DNA of 64,000 nt from Pocillopora verrucosa (taxonomy: Eukaryota > Cnidaria > Anthozoa > Scleractinia > Pocilloporidae): positions 22,672,725 to 22,736,724 of the forward strand of contig NC_089318.1 of NCBI RefSeq assembly GCF_036669915.1, given 5' to 3'. The translations under genes were made by a program, and so were the position numbers. The stretch's first letter is position 1; each line of letters begins with the position of its first letter. The notes under the pieces were generated by a model that saw nothing but the letters and a program-made list of their open reading frames with translations, was not told where the DNA came from and did not search any database. Below, piece after piece: positions 1 through 10,478 of the stretch.

Positions 1-594
1 TCAGCCGAGAGGATAAATCCAGCAGACTGAGTCGAGCTCCAGTCTCACACGCAGCCGCGTAGCGCGATCAAACCATTGCAAGGCAGTGAAAGAGACTTCG
101 GATAGCAGGTGTTTACTGGACTTAATTTACTTGTCGTAACTAGATTTTTTTTTCAGGCTTCCTTTTCTGCAACCTACGAATATGCCTTCTTTAGAGCTAC
201 TACATGAGTGTCATGTGGTCGTCGAGAGTCCAGCTGGCGAGAGGTCTGTGAATTTGGCGCCTGGCATAACAAATCACTTTTTGTCCAAGACCTTTAACAG
301 ATCTCCCGCTGGCCGCTCAACTCTCGTGGGTTCCTCACAAAGCTCCTTTTCTTTACCCCTATGTCCCTCTCCCTCGAACCACTTCCTCACTTCCCTTCCA
401 TCCCCTCCCTCACTTTCCCTTTCAGATGCCGGACAACCACAGTAATTTGAATTTCAGATTAGGTGAAATGCAGCTCAACTTAGCTCCCGCGCGAAAGCCT
501 TAAAGCAAATGTAAATTTTTAAGCGACACAAAAATAATCAAGAAGAAATAAAAAAGCTCATTGAAAGGAAATTCAATAAAACAGTTCTAGATCC
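1..594. other. left-edge spacer or intron of the K2P channel gene
   Basis: No continuation of the potassium-channel pore exon could be found on the minus strand here. The stretch is therefore probably intron of that gene, or spacer if the gene model ends differently. A plus-strand open frame at 182-445 is Ser/Pro/Leu-rich, has no recognisable domain, and covers a pyrimidine-rich segment at about 340-425. I do not call it a gene. Confidence 0.4.
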
Positions 595-600
595 CTTTAC

Positions 601-934
601 CGATAGTAGTGAATATTGTGCAAGCGAATAACCACGACTCATCTAAGCTCCATTCTGCAGAAATGGACGACTCCGGATTAAAACCTTCTTCGTATAAATC
701 CAATTTGTTTTTCGCTTGCACAGACCACGCGTCAAAGTCAAGATCTTTTCCACTCCACAGGTCCACAAGTAATTCATCTCTCGAAATTCCTGGCTGGCCG
801 TCTGATACTGACACACGTTCAGTAGCCTCGAATTTCCTAAAAACGAACGCTCCGAATAACCCATACATGATTAAAATTCCGACTAATACAGTGTTGTAAG
901 CCATGTGCGCCCCAAACACTCCTAAAGTCCTCAT
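601..934 (-). CDS. two-pore-domain (K2P) potassium channel, N-terminal exon, partial
   Basis: This exon encodes the start of a K2P leak potassium channel, which sets resting membrane potential at the plasma membrane. The frame starts at MRTLGVFGAHMAYN and has a hydrophobic segment at residues 14-33 (TM1, YNTVLVGILIMYGLFG). A long charged and acidic extracellular cap loop follows, with a D/E-rich stretch near residues 40-90. The exon ends in a first pore helix, SWLFACTIFTTIG, with the TTIG of a selectivity filter. The frame is cut exactly after TTIG: reverse complement shows ATCG followed by GTAAAG, a good donor in phase 1, so the YG of the filter should lie in the next exon. That exon is not in positions 1-594 and must be beyond the left edge. 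Family call is fairly sure; subfamily is not assigned. The Met at 934 is the only start seen upstream. Confidence 0.75.
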
Positions 935-1164
935 GATTTGAACCGTATGAAGCGCAAGAAAGCTAAAATTCTTATATCTGTAATTTTATCCTAAACTGGA
1001 CTGTTTTTATTTTTACCTAATTCAAAAGCTTACTTATTATGCAAATCGAAGACGACTCAGATTTAATAATTCATGATAACTACAATGCTTTGTCTGCGAT
1101 TTGAACAATATCCAAAACAGGTCCGGAGTGCGTATAGTCTAGCGGTTATCGACCAAAATTGTTC
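935..1164. other. spacer upstream of the K2P exon
   Basis: AT-rich sequence between the K2P first exon and the inverted mobile element. A short stretch at 1128-1150 (GTATAGTCTAGCGGTTATC) resembles the A-box half of a tRNA but no B box follows, so it is at most a truncated tRNA-like fragment. It probably contains the K2P promoter. No further gene signal was seen. Confidence 0.35.
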
Positions 1165-1195
1165 AAATTAATGATAAAAGCATGAAACTTTGTCA

Positions 1196-1448
1196 CAACA
1201 CTTATGACCCTAAGACTAACATTTTTTGATATAGGGCCAATCCAAATTAACTTCTGGTGACGAGAACCACAGATATCAGAAATCGCTAACATGGAAACGA
1301 GGCTAAGAATTAAAAAAATCCTCTTTAACAACATTGCTTGGGGAAATTTGCGGCAAAAGCCTTCAAACATAACAACCGAGTCATTTTCTGTCTATTCGTA
1401 TTCATCTTATGCTATTACGTGACTATCCTCTATAATATTTATCATAAT
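1196..1448. repeat. about 250-bp insertion in the left arm of the inverted element
   Basis: In the right arm the block TTTCATGCTTTTATCATTAA (4321-4340) directly adjoins the block TTAACCACAGGGAAGCC (4301-4317). In the left arm the same two blocks are separated by this roughly 250-bp stretch. It is therefore either an insertion into the left arm or a deletion from the right arm. It contains no recognised coding sequence. A minus-strand open frame at 1146-1370 has a hydrophobic patch but no other coding sign. Confidence 0.45.
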
Positions 1449-1789
1449 GTTTGGCTGCCCTGCGGTTAAACGTTAAATATACCTGTTTACGTAATTTTCT
1501 GAATCACGATTGGTAAAACCTGTTTACCTTAGAAATATAAAGCTTACGTCTTTGGTTGACTTGACGTTCTCCTCCGTTACTTTAGTAAAATTAACCAGCT
1601 ATAATAAATAAGCTTTGGTTAACAGATTTGGGATACCTGTGGTAAATCGTTCGGCTAAACTTCTCTGAACGGCGCTTTAGGTGAAATCCTAAAATGTTCT
1701 CCTATCTAACCAAAATTCAACAAACGATTGATATAATGCCTAATTCTTAGTCGATCTACTCTAGTCGTTAGTGACACCGTTGTAAATAG

Positions 1790-3690
1790 TTATGGCTGTT
1801 GGCAGTTGCCGCCACAGTTGCACAAACCAGTGCATGCCAAATTAGCTTTTAAGCAATAGCATCGTCCCTTACATGAGGCTCTGCATCCACATCGAATAAG
1901 TTCGTGACAAGATTCCTTTCCTTGAGGTAGAGCTTTCCAGAATGGTGACCATGAGTTGTGGAAGCACTTTCTGACGAAGGAGGGTTTGGCCTCATACGTA
2001 GCCTTCTTGGAACACTGCTGTTTTGACGTGCTGCTCAAGTCATGCTCTAGTGGGAGGGATACTGTCTAAGCTTCTAGACCTCTTTGAAAAGAGCTTTTAT
2101 TGCTCCTCGTTTACTTTCGTAAGGCTGTTTTACGGTCATATATAGGGACAACAAACCTCTCAAGCACAGCCATGCACTCCTCTGTGATCTCTTGGGGTGA
2201 TGCTTTGAGGACTTTTAGCACTGGTGTCAGTTGAGAAAACAAGTTCCACACATCCCAAGCCGTTTTCTTTCCACGCCCTCTAAAAGACGAAACAGTATCA
2301 CACCCAGTTGGTGCATGGAACATTGGTAGGGTCGAGGCTTTATCAGGACCCAGGGACATTGTTATGGTAAGTGCAAGGATATTCTGTACATTCTTTCCAG
2401 ACCCAAAGGTGATCCAGAGTTCATCTCTTGGAAGAGTGCTAGCCACTGAAATAGTAAGTACAACATCTGTATCGTTGTTTCTAATTCTATTTCATCAATG
2501 TCCCTTTGAGGTTGTATCGAATACATGGACCGTAAGGCCACTATCTTCCTCTTCATGTGTGCAAGGCGCAAGTAAGCTCATCTCCGTTCTTTCAGTACTC
2601 GATAGGATACCCTCATCATAGATAGAGTAGGTGCTCTGACCCTCGAGAACCTTCAGTGAAACCACCTTAAATAATATGAATATAAATATTTGTGATTAAA
2701 CCACTCGCAGAAAGCCTTTCTAGTCAGCAGGAATTCTTGTTGATGCTAGTATATTGCGCCTTTGTCCAGAGCCTCTCTTTTCTCGCAATGATCTCTTCAT
2801 TAAATCATCCTGATAGACATCCCAGATTAAATCAGCCCTTCTCGCCGTTTCCAGGTGTTTTAGGATGTAAGGGGCGTACACGGTACTTAAGTATTCATCA
2901 AACGTGCGTGCTGTTCTTGGCTGTAGCATCTGCACAATAGCAGTTCCATCAAGAGTAACTACATCAGCGACTGGTTGAGTTGCGATCTCTGCTGATGTGC
3001 TGGGTAAACACAGCGCCAAGTCTGCCTTCTGTCCTCCTCTAAGCTGACAAAGCTGCGAAAGAGGTGGCGGCCATGGTTGGTTCTCATACTTGAAGAAATC
3101 TTCCGTGTTTCCATCACGAATCTGACAAGCTATGTGAAGTCGCAAGAATAAGACACAGTCATCCCTCAAAACTTCTACTTTCGTCTTTCACGGTCTCCCT
3201 TTTCGTCGACGTGAAAGTGGGAAGATTATTCTTCTTGAAAGTTTGTGACAAACCGCTCATTGGCAAACTAATTGAACTGTTTCTCACCAATTTTTGTAAC
3301 ACTGCGAACAGTTTTTACCACCGTATCAACCATATTATCCCAGATATGAATCGCCATCAGGTTTCCTCCTTCCTCTAGGGAACGGGTTGCCAAGTTCTTG
3401 AATGAAGATAGTGTATTCAGTCCGTCTTAATGCTTTCTGGATACCTGACTTCTGCTCATGATGGTCATTTTCCTCTGTTTGATTGTTGCTACCTTCGAAC
3501 TCTTGAATCATCCTGGAGAGCTCAGGACCAGCCACCATCCATCTTCTCAAAGCTGATGGATTCTCTGTGAGATCAACTGCGCCTCCTTCCCCTATAACAT
3601 TAGCATTCTCCTGCCCGTGCATAAGATGCGCACGAACAGGAAATGCTCTTACCCCGAGGGTAGATGAGATTACTTGTGCCTTGCATGCAT
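1790..3690 (-). pseudogene. broken mobile-element protein gene with Cys-rich C-terminus
   Basis: Read on the minus strand, fragments of a single protein occur in order. At 3335-3690 there is a piece with LTENPSALRRWMVAGPELSR. At 2720-3169 there is one with LDGTAIVQMLQPRTARTFDE and LIWDVYQDDLMKRSLREKRG. At 2111-2446 there is one with DELWITFGSGKNV and GCDTVSSFRGRGKKTAWDVW. At 1790-2038 there is a tail with spaced cysteines of the form CGCxxxCxxxCxCxxxxxxCTxxCxCxxxC. The pieces are in different frames and are separated by stops, so the gene is broken. The Cys tail probably binds metal and perhaps DNA. The order of motifs matches what I remember of a multicopy invertebrate gene family, but no catalytic assignment is safe. 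Confidence 0.6.
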
Positions 3691-3980
3691 GAAGAGGCAG
3701 ATACTCGCCTCATGGTCCATGTACTTGGTTAGGCTATGCAGCCTACGTATGGGGCCTTCCTTTGTCAGCCAGTGCTTCCAAGCCCATCAGACAGGGGTGG
3801 CGGCAGCTCAACGACTCATGGTTACCATTCTCGAAAGCTCTACTGCAAGCAAAGGAACCTTGTCACGAACTTATTCGATGCGGATGCATAGCCTCATGTA
3901 GAGGACAATGCAAGAACTTAAAGGCTTATTTGGCATGTACTGGTTTGTGCAAATGTGGCAGCAACTGCCAACAGCCATAA
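3674..3980 (+). pseudogene. second, inverted copy of the Cys-rich tail
   Basis: This plus-strand segment repeats the C-terminal part of the neighbouring minus-strand pseudogene. The frame at 3762-3980 reads SKPIRQGWRQLNDSWLPFSK and then a Cys-rich tail with CHELIRCGC and CTGLCKCGSNC. That is clearly related to CHELIRCGC and CTGLCNCGGNC on the opposite strand at 1790-2038. It retains the segment around the GWRQ motif that the left copy seems to have lost, so the two copies decayed independently. It lacks any N-terminal part and is not expected to be functional. Confidence 0.6.
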
Positions 3981-4345
3981 ATATTTACAACGGTGTCACT
4001 AACGAATACAGTAGATCGACTAAGAATTAGGCATTACATCAATCGTTTGTTGAATTTTGGTTAGATAGGAGAACATTTTAGGATTTCACCTAAAGCGCCG
4101 TTCAGAGAAGTTTAGCGGAACAATTTACCACAGGTATCCAAAATCTGTTAACCAAAGCTTATTCATAATAGCTAATTAATTTTACTAAAGTAAAGGAGGA
4201 GAATGTCAAGTCAACCAGAGACCTAATCTTTATATTTCTAAGGTAAACAGGTTTTACCAATCGTGATTCAGAAAATTACGTAAACAGGTATATTTAACGT
4301 TTAACCACAGGGAAGCCAAAGTTTCATGCTTTTATCATTAATTTG

Positions 4346-4962
4346 GACATAGCTGGATTAGTATGCATATTCACTCTTTAAAACTTATTGCGCGTGTGAG
4401 CACTTATGAGGTCAACAGCTGCAAGCGATTTTATGGGTTTTGTTGGCTCCTACAGTTTCTCGAAAGGGTTATCAACTGCATCTCACAATCGTCGTATGCC
4501 ACATATGTCACGATCAACCACTACGACTACTTATTTGTGTCAGACAAGTCTGAATCTAACGGAATATTTCTAAGAAAACACTTTACATTGACAGACAAAT
4601 ACTTGCTCTTTTACTCGGTATATTTGATAGTAGTGAGGGGGGGGGGAGTTAAAGCCGGGGGTTTTTTCTTGGGGGGGAGGAAGGGGAGGTAATTTTTTCT
4701 CAAGATGAACATTATTACAGACCAGTTTTCACTGACCTGTTTATATTAACACAATTTGAAAATTGATCCAACAAAGTTGGTGGCTTCACCCGGCATAAAA
4801 TACTTATATATATGCATACGAATTGTGTCATTATCGTAATACCGCCCATGAATTGTTAGACCATTAGATGTGTTTGAGCGTTTAGTGTAAGCGCTAATGG
4901 AGCATTATTGTATTTTAATGTTCGGCCGCTTATCACATTGGTTAATTATTCAGGTTTTTTGA
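4346..4962. other. spacer with G-rich run
   Basis: No gene could be supported. A run rich in G lies at about 4635-4690, and an open plus-strand frame at 4363-4692 ends in translated G-runs, so it is likely fortuitous. Confidence 0.4.
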
Positions 4963-5214
4963 GAAGTTGACATCTTCTTTAAGAAGAGCAAGGAGAGCTA
5001 TCATCCCAAATATACGAGGGATTTCTATCCCAGTGTGGAAAGCCTTCTACAGTGGCTTGTGGGTACTACACATGGAGTTTTCGATCTACACCTTGTAACC
5101 CAAGAGAGAATTGAGCTATTGGTGGAGAAGTTTGGAAACCCGCCCTTCGATTTCACGACCAATTCTTTCGACTGTAGACTTGTTGCTGTCAAACCAAAAT
5201 CCCAAACACTTTAG
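4963..5214 (+). CDS. possible terminal exon of an unidentified gene
   Basis: An open frame of 83 codons ends at a TAG at 5212-5214 and has protein-like composition, with segments YHPKYTRDFYPSVESLLQWL, GTTHGVFDLHLVTQERIELL and FGNPPFDFTTNSFDCRLVAV. It has no start codon near its beginning but is preceded by a T-rich tract and an AG (TTTTTTGAG), so it could be a last coding exon. No upstream exon was identified and I do not recognise the family. It could also be a pseudogene fragment. Confidence 0.35.
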   Translation, partial: EVDIFFKKSKESYHPKYTRDFYPSVESLLQWLVGTTHGVFDLHLVTQERIELLVEKFGNPPFDFTTNSFDCRLVAVKPKSQTL

Positions 5215-5767
5215 ACGTTTCTAATGTAAGCGGAATAAACCTAAGCAGAATAGTACGATTGTACCTTCTTTTCGTCGAGAGTTACTTTCTCCTTAAGGTT
5301 AAATGTCGTAAGAGGTTATATTTAGACGTCGCGAGAGGTTATAATGATCAGCCTCAGTATTTTTTGGAGCGGCAATGAAAAATCAGTCCATGGAAGACTT
5401 CGTTCCTGCAAATGCGGTGTATAAATATATGTACAACTTTCTGTAGTAAGCCGAGGCTAAATTTAATAACACTGTACCTTATATTACCGATAGCACAAGA
5501 GATTGGGAAAATAAACAACGGGCACTTACTGATGCATTTTCCCTCGTACTTTACAGATATACTGAAAATGCTCTGCGAAAAACGCAGGAAATGGCTTTTC
5601 GAGACCCCCAATTTTAAACCCAAATGAGTAGTCGTAGCAGTTATCTTGGTATTTAAACTTCCTGACAAGACATATCATTATTCAGCATAACCTTAGGGGT
5701 TACACGTGTGTGTGTCTTGTTTTTTCCTAATTTTCAGAGCTGTTCCAAAGTCCACCATAGTTCTATA
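5215..5767. other. spacer, nothing recognised
   Basis: AT-rich sequence. The overlapping open frames on both strands at 5354-5668 and 5412-5627 show no domain or splice context and are taken as chance. Confidence 0.35.
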
Positions 5768-5843
5768 GAGTCTCTGTGGCTCAGTGGTAGAGCATAGGAG
5801 CGCGGAATCCGAAGGTCTGAGGTTCGATTTCTCATGGGGACTC
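5768..5843 (+). repeat. tRNA-like sequence, probable SINE head
   Basis: The 76-nt block folds as a degraded tRNA. The 5' GAGTCTC pairs with 3' GGGACTC (one G-T). The D-stem is GCTC/GAGC. An anticodon-like stem TAGGA/TCCGA has one mismatch and an 8-nt loop. The T-stem is TGAGG/TCTCA around TTCGATT. A box (TGGCTCAGTGG) and B box (GGTTCGATTTC) are both present. Four rather than two bases separate acceptor and D stems and the anticodon loop is too long, so a tRNA-derived SINE or tRNA pseudogene is likelier than a working tRNA. Confidence 0.6.
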
Positions 5844-6448
5844 AGACGAAAAACGTCTTTCCCCGCTATTTCTTTGACGAGCTTAAATACTAACCATCTC
5901 TCTTATTCTGTTCCTCTGCTGTTCCTAAAGTCGCCCCTCCTGAGACACATTACATAAGTTCCAGCGTCGTATAATCTCCGAGATGTTGAGCGAACATAAC
6001 ATGCACTCTCCCACACAAACTTGCTCAAACTTGTCGCGACCAATACCTAAATAATTTTTCTACTATGACCTAAGCGAAATGTTAAACGGAAAACGCAACA
6101 CTCGATTGCGATGAATGACTGGCATAATTAAGAAAATTGGTACGAGGTAGTTAGGAGCTGTGACTAAATAAAAAAACAGTCCAATTCAGGACAAGAGGGT
6201 CGTGGAGCAAGTACCGACAGATATAACAATTTTAGCTTTATTTGTCTAGACTAGCAATTCTGAGGCAAATTACATTTTACTGTAATGTCTCTTTTTCTGT
6301 AAATGTATCTCTTTTTTTTGAAAATCTGAGTAAAAGTCGAAGGCTCACGAATAATCATTGACTATTTGTTGAACCAAACATGATAACGAAACTCGGAGTT
6401 AGGGTTGATGCTATCTGATTATAAGCCGCGTCAAGATTCCACATCCGT
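5844..6448. other. spacer, nothing recognised
   Basis: No gene, repeat family or splice-supported exon was identified here. The first part may be the body of the SINE that starts at 5768. Confidence 0.35.
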
Positions 6449-6583
6449 TCAGTAGAAACAGATTACCCTAGCCAAACTTAGCTCACTCCTCAGCTGCTTT
6501 CGTTTCCTATCGCGCTCCAAGTTACTAACCGAACTCACCTGGAACAGGCCAGCTAAAAATAGAATACAGAATAACAGTTTCAT
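6449..6583 (-). CDS. possible small secreted protein or first exon
   Basis: On the minus strand a frame begins MKLLFCILFLAGLFQVSSVS, a textbook signal peptide (n-region Lys, about 14 hydrophobic residues, SS/VS cleavage region). About 24 mostly basic residues follow, including ERDRKRKQLRSELS, and then a stop. The frame remains open upstream of this Met to 6724, but the Met at 6583 gives the signal-peptide start. Possible donors (GTGAGC and GTAATC) lie within the tail, so this may be the first exon of a longer secreted protein or a small basic peptide precursor. No relative is recognised. Confidence 0.35.
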   Translation of the reverse strand: MKLLFCILFLAGLFQVSSVSNLERDRKRKQLRSELSLARVICFY

Positions 6584-6931
6584 GTTGCTATGATGAAGAA
6601 ATAACCCTTTCTTTCGAGGTAACCGGTTCTCTCCATCATCTGTATCGTCAGATACCATAATTATACAATAATTCGTTATTTCAATTCTAGAATTTTTGCT
6701 TAATTTCATCTTTTTTTTTTCCAAGACCGTTCATATTAGGAAGTTTGCGGTCGCGGTCTGGTAATCTTAGAGGCTAATTTGAGTATGCGAGATAAATCAA
6801 CATGATTGGCTACTGTTTGAATTTAACCTGTCACTCACAATTGAGTGCTCGCTCGTAAACGAAAGTCAAACGCAATTCTCGATTAACGTCTCGTTTCGAA
6901 AACTCTTCCAACGAGTTCCCAATCTACAGTT

Positions 6932-6976
6932 ATGTGGGAATCAAATGACAATCAAGAACTAAAGGACAATAATACG
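6932..6976 (+). CDS. tentative first coding exon of BEN-A
   Basis: A 15-codon acidic segment, MWESNDNQELKDNNT, ends at a GTGAGA donor in phase 0. The main BEN-A exon at 10479 starts after an acceptor, also in phase 0. The paralogue BEN-B has a similar short acidic first exon (MSDSGNFHDQEEESETA, 28810-28860), also phase 0, which is the main reason to join this one. It lies 3.5 kb upstream, so other first exons remain possible. Confidence 0.4.
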
Positions 6977-8044
6977 GTGAGATATTTTTCAATATAATTT
7001 ATTTAAAAGCCAAGAAGGAAAGCATTTTGCGTAAAATTTCATTTTATCGAACTACTTTGCTTATCAGCTTTGCAATAGTCCTAAGGAAAGTACACGAAAG
7101 CGTGAATTTAAACCTTCTCGTATTTCCGCAGGAGCGAAAAGTTTCTGGAAAGCTGAGAGAGAAGACGAGAAAAAGGAGACCTAGAAAATCGATTACTCAG
7201 GTTTGCAATGCTTTTTTAAATGCTTAGAGAGATAAAACAGCCTCAAATCAACAATGCAGCGAACGCGGTTTTGTTGTAGTCACAAATCACCGGTGCGCTC
7301 GCATCGCGTTGCATCCAATTTAATGTTTCCCGCTCACCTAATTTTCCTTCACGATATTTAATTGCATACTTCTCCGATCCTACGTAAGCTCTGCTCGTAA
7401 AATATACATTTCGAATTTGATTTTTGTGAAGAAAAAATAATTTACACGGGAAGAATCACCTACTGAGGGTTTGTCTCGATTTGCTCTCACCGCAGTCATA
7501 TTTGGGCGCCATTTTAAAAGTTCTGCTTTGCGATTTTGCGGGATGTCTTTTAACTAGACCTTATATTACGTACGAGTAACAAAAAGTGTTACTTATTGCC
7601 TTTTTTCTTCCCCAATCAATTTGTTATAAACATCCTTTCTCAAATATCAATTATTGTTGTTGTTTAGAACTAGAATGTGTATATAAATGTTATTTTTTCA
7701 GTTCACTTTCTTCAATATTTTAACCGCATGGGCACGCAGCCACTATTCTAAACTAATTTTCTTCGTAGAGCTTAATTTTATGTTCGGTCTAAGATTTCCA
7801 CACAGCCCTGTACTATTACAAAACAAAGCCATTAATGTCTTCTTTTTCCAAGAACTGTATGCATAACAAGATACAGTGCCGTGCGGAAATCTCATCGTTT
7901 TTGTTCTGCGTCCTCATAAAACATAAATCAACAAATCAAACTTAGCTGCCATTATTTAATCTAGTTAGTAATATTTCGTGCCAAATGCATGGGTACTGTG
8001 GTTCCACTTCAGTAAATTAACAAGGGGAATATTCTCCTCAACAT

Positions 8045-8225
8045 TATTACTGAATTTCATTGAATAAGTGCCCATGCTCAAATAAGAGATCCTGTTTCTA
8101 TTGCCACTTTATTTGTAAATTTTTAAGCTTGTACTGTAACTGAATCAGTAAAGTTCATGATTACTTAATAAGTGCCCCCTTGATTAAGTACATTCTTTCC
8201 CATAAGCACCCCTCCTTTATTGGCC
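8045..8225. repeat. dispersed repeat, AAGTGCCC family, copy 1
   Basis: This stretch shares order and wording with 17240-17425: a GTGCCC-containing start, the phrase CTATTGCCACTTTATTT, an AATCAGTA phrase, and an ending with ACTTAATAAGTGCCC and AAGCACCC. Short remnants of the same phrases (ATAAGCACCCCTC) occur near 27085 and 40560. It looks like a non-coding interspersed element, class unknown. Confidence 0.45.
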
Positions 8226-9279
8226 AAAATTATAAAGAAGCACCTAGGGCCCTATTTGAGGAAATATGGTATCACTGAGCCTTGTAAAAGTCTGAGAAGC
8301 CGCCACTGCTGTCAGTTTTATGTTGGCCCAAACAGTCTCAAATTTTCTTTTATTTTGTTTCTTCGTGATCATTCCTCACCTTCCCTTTTACAACCTTTCT
8401 GAGTTTGCAGGTTTGTTAGATAAGTCGCTCAACAGATAGTTGTCTCCCTCAATGTCTTAACAACTGTCTTATTATCTTTTATGCTTTTATTACTTGAAAT
8501 ATCTTATGTCATCAAATCTCACCTCAGAGGTGTGAGTATGCAACCTGTAGGGATCAAAATCTGTGATCTCTCACCAGCTCACACTTGCTGCCCAAGGAAA
8601 AACTTGCACCATTACAGACATGATATACACATTTTCTGTGCCAAAATCTATGGAGTATCCTTAAAAATCTTCAGGCGTCTTGTAACATGACCAAGTCCTC
8701 TATAGAATATCCCCAATTTCAAAAGAAAATTTTCCCTTCTTGGATTCTGAAAAGGTTGGTAGGTTTAATCACTGTATGGACCAGAATGATTGAGAGAATT
8801 TATTGAAATCCTCCAATTCCTCTCTTTCAGTTTTGAAATTCCTCTTACCTCTAACTGACTGGCCACTGATGTTAAAAGAGGGCAGGATTTTTCTGTCACC
8901 CTGGGTTTGCAATTTTTGTGTTCTTAGTTTGGCTGTTAAAGATTTAAATATCCTAGGAACAAATGGGTTCTAATTTCTCCTTTCATTATCCAGCTTGAAT
9001 GTAATGTAAAGGTCATGAGAATAAAGGAATTGATCACCAGGTTAAAACACTCTTGATTATCAAACAAATTCTCCTAGTCAGTACCATAGGAAATGTAAAA
9101 AGGACAGTGTAGAGAATGTGAACTCTAATGTAAGGGTGTAAATGGTAAGCTGTAATAAGTGCATTTGCTTATCTGGAATAATCCAATGTAGCACATTTTC
9201 TTTCAAATGTACCAAATATTTCAGACTACTTTAAAGCACTCTTAGTGGCAGGTGAAACAGCTGGTCTGGGAAATTGTGT

Positions 9280-9491
9280 TTAACCCCTTAACTTCCAGAT
9301 GCGATTAACAAGTAACTTCCTCCTATGATATCCATGCAGTATCCAGCAAACAAGTAATGAGAATACTCAAATGTGTCATGTAGAAGTTGTTTTCTTGATC
9401 TAACACCAAATTCTTGTAACTAATTTACAAGGAAATACATAGCAGCTAGAGGGGAGAATTAACAGTCAGATCTTGGGAGTTAAAGGGTTAA
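9280..9491. repeat. MITE, TTAACCCTTTAACTCCCA family
   Basis: The element begins TTAACCCCTTAACTTCC and ends GGGAGTTAAAGGGTTAA, giving inverted termini. Internally it contains GTAATGAGAATACTC, GATCTAACACCAAATTC and CAGTCAGATCTTGGGAG. It belongs to the family seen at least ten times in this window and carries no coding sequence. Confidence 0.7.
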
Positions 9492-10478
9492 ATAAGATAC
9501 TCTCTTTAGATGACATACTTATTCCCCTCTAATGGTGGATCATGGTTAAACTTTCAACTTACAATGAAATTCATTGCCTATAGCTCTTAGGCAATGCATT
9601 TGAAAGTTAATCTTAAAAACCTTAAGATTAATTCAAGTTTCCTGTCTCTTCCTGGCTGCCAGTGCAATGTTCAAAAGTTTCAAAGGTGACACAGATTGAA
9701 GAAGGAGAATAAAAACAAAGCCTAAATTGTGGGGTTTTTTTTAGGAAATACTCAAAAGAAACCTTGGAAGGAAAACCTTAAAAACCAAGTTGTGTAATAT
9801 GCAAATCATGTGGCCAGACACTTTCTTTCCAAAATTGTCCAAAGAAAGAGAAGTGAGAAAGAAGATAATGGGGAATTTGTTAGGGTGTCAGAGAACCAGA
9901 TGTGACAATGCCAAAGAACTGGGGTGCTGCGATCCCTACTGTTGTGAGATGATTTTTCATACAAATATCATAATTCAGGTTTAGGAAAAGGTGCCACCTT
10001 CCCTCGTCTACAGGGCAAAAATTCGTTTCCAGTGTTTGCTGGTCCTTGTTGGTTTCTTGAACTGTAGCCCCTTGATACACAAGGAGTAACAGCACCATAA
10101 GCTACTTCACTCAAGCTGAGCAGAAATTGGTAACTGTGAACCTCCTTTGAAAAAACCCCAGTGATACCTCAGAGATTTACAGCTCAGTGGTTACAAGAGC
10201 TGAAAACTCTACTCTCTGTTGTTCAATATTATGTTCTGTAAGTGACTAACTTCTGGGAATTAGGTTGTTGCTTAGTTCAAGGAGCTTCTGGGAAGGGACT
10301 CTCCCCTTCCCCCTAGTATGATAAGGTAAAGATTTACAAGATCCATCAAACCCACTGTGAAAATAAAATTAATTTCCTTTCCGAGCTTTCAACTGACCAG
10401 CCTTTTTTTTTTTTTTTTCAATTTCTTTCCTCATCAACAGGTTTCTAACTGTTGATTGTTAATATTTACCTTGATTAG

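Larger units (their letters stand above)
1165..4345. mobile_element. inverted-duplicated, decayed multicopy mobile gene
   Basis: The two ends of this region are inverted copies. Sequence 1165-1195 and 1449-2010 reappears on the opposite strand at about 3770-4345, with many small differences. Both arms contain the same Cys-rich C-terminal coding segment followed by the same 300-bp 3' flank. The middle carries the body of one broken gene on the minus strand. The arrangement is either a transposon with long inverted termini or a gene whose 3' end was duplicated head-to-head. The protein family is familiar from its Cys-rich tail and its TGCDTVSSFRGRGKKTAW motif, which recur as multicopy genes in aquatic invertebrate genomes. 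I cannot name the transposon class with certainty. Both arms have drifted, so the element looks old and inactive. Confidence 0.6.
6977..10478. other. putative BEN-A intron 1 with dispersed repeats
   Basis: No coding exon could be supported in this stretch. It contains a repeat with the motif AATAAGTGCCC at about 8060-8225 (related to 17240-17420), a MITE variant at about 8990-9152 (related to 36219-36432), and a full MITE copy at 9280-9491. A pyrimidine tract at about 10402-10430 precedes the exon acceptor by about 50 bases. Confidence 0.4.

Noticed and set aside
1130..1152. tRNA half with A-box-like sequence
   Set aside because: No B box or pairing acceptor strand follows; too short to call a tRNA gene.
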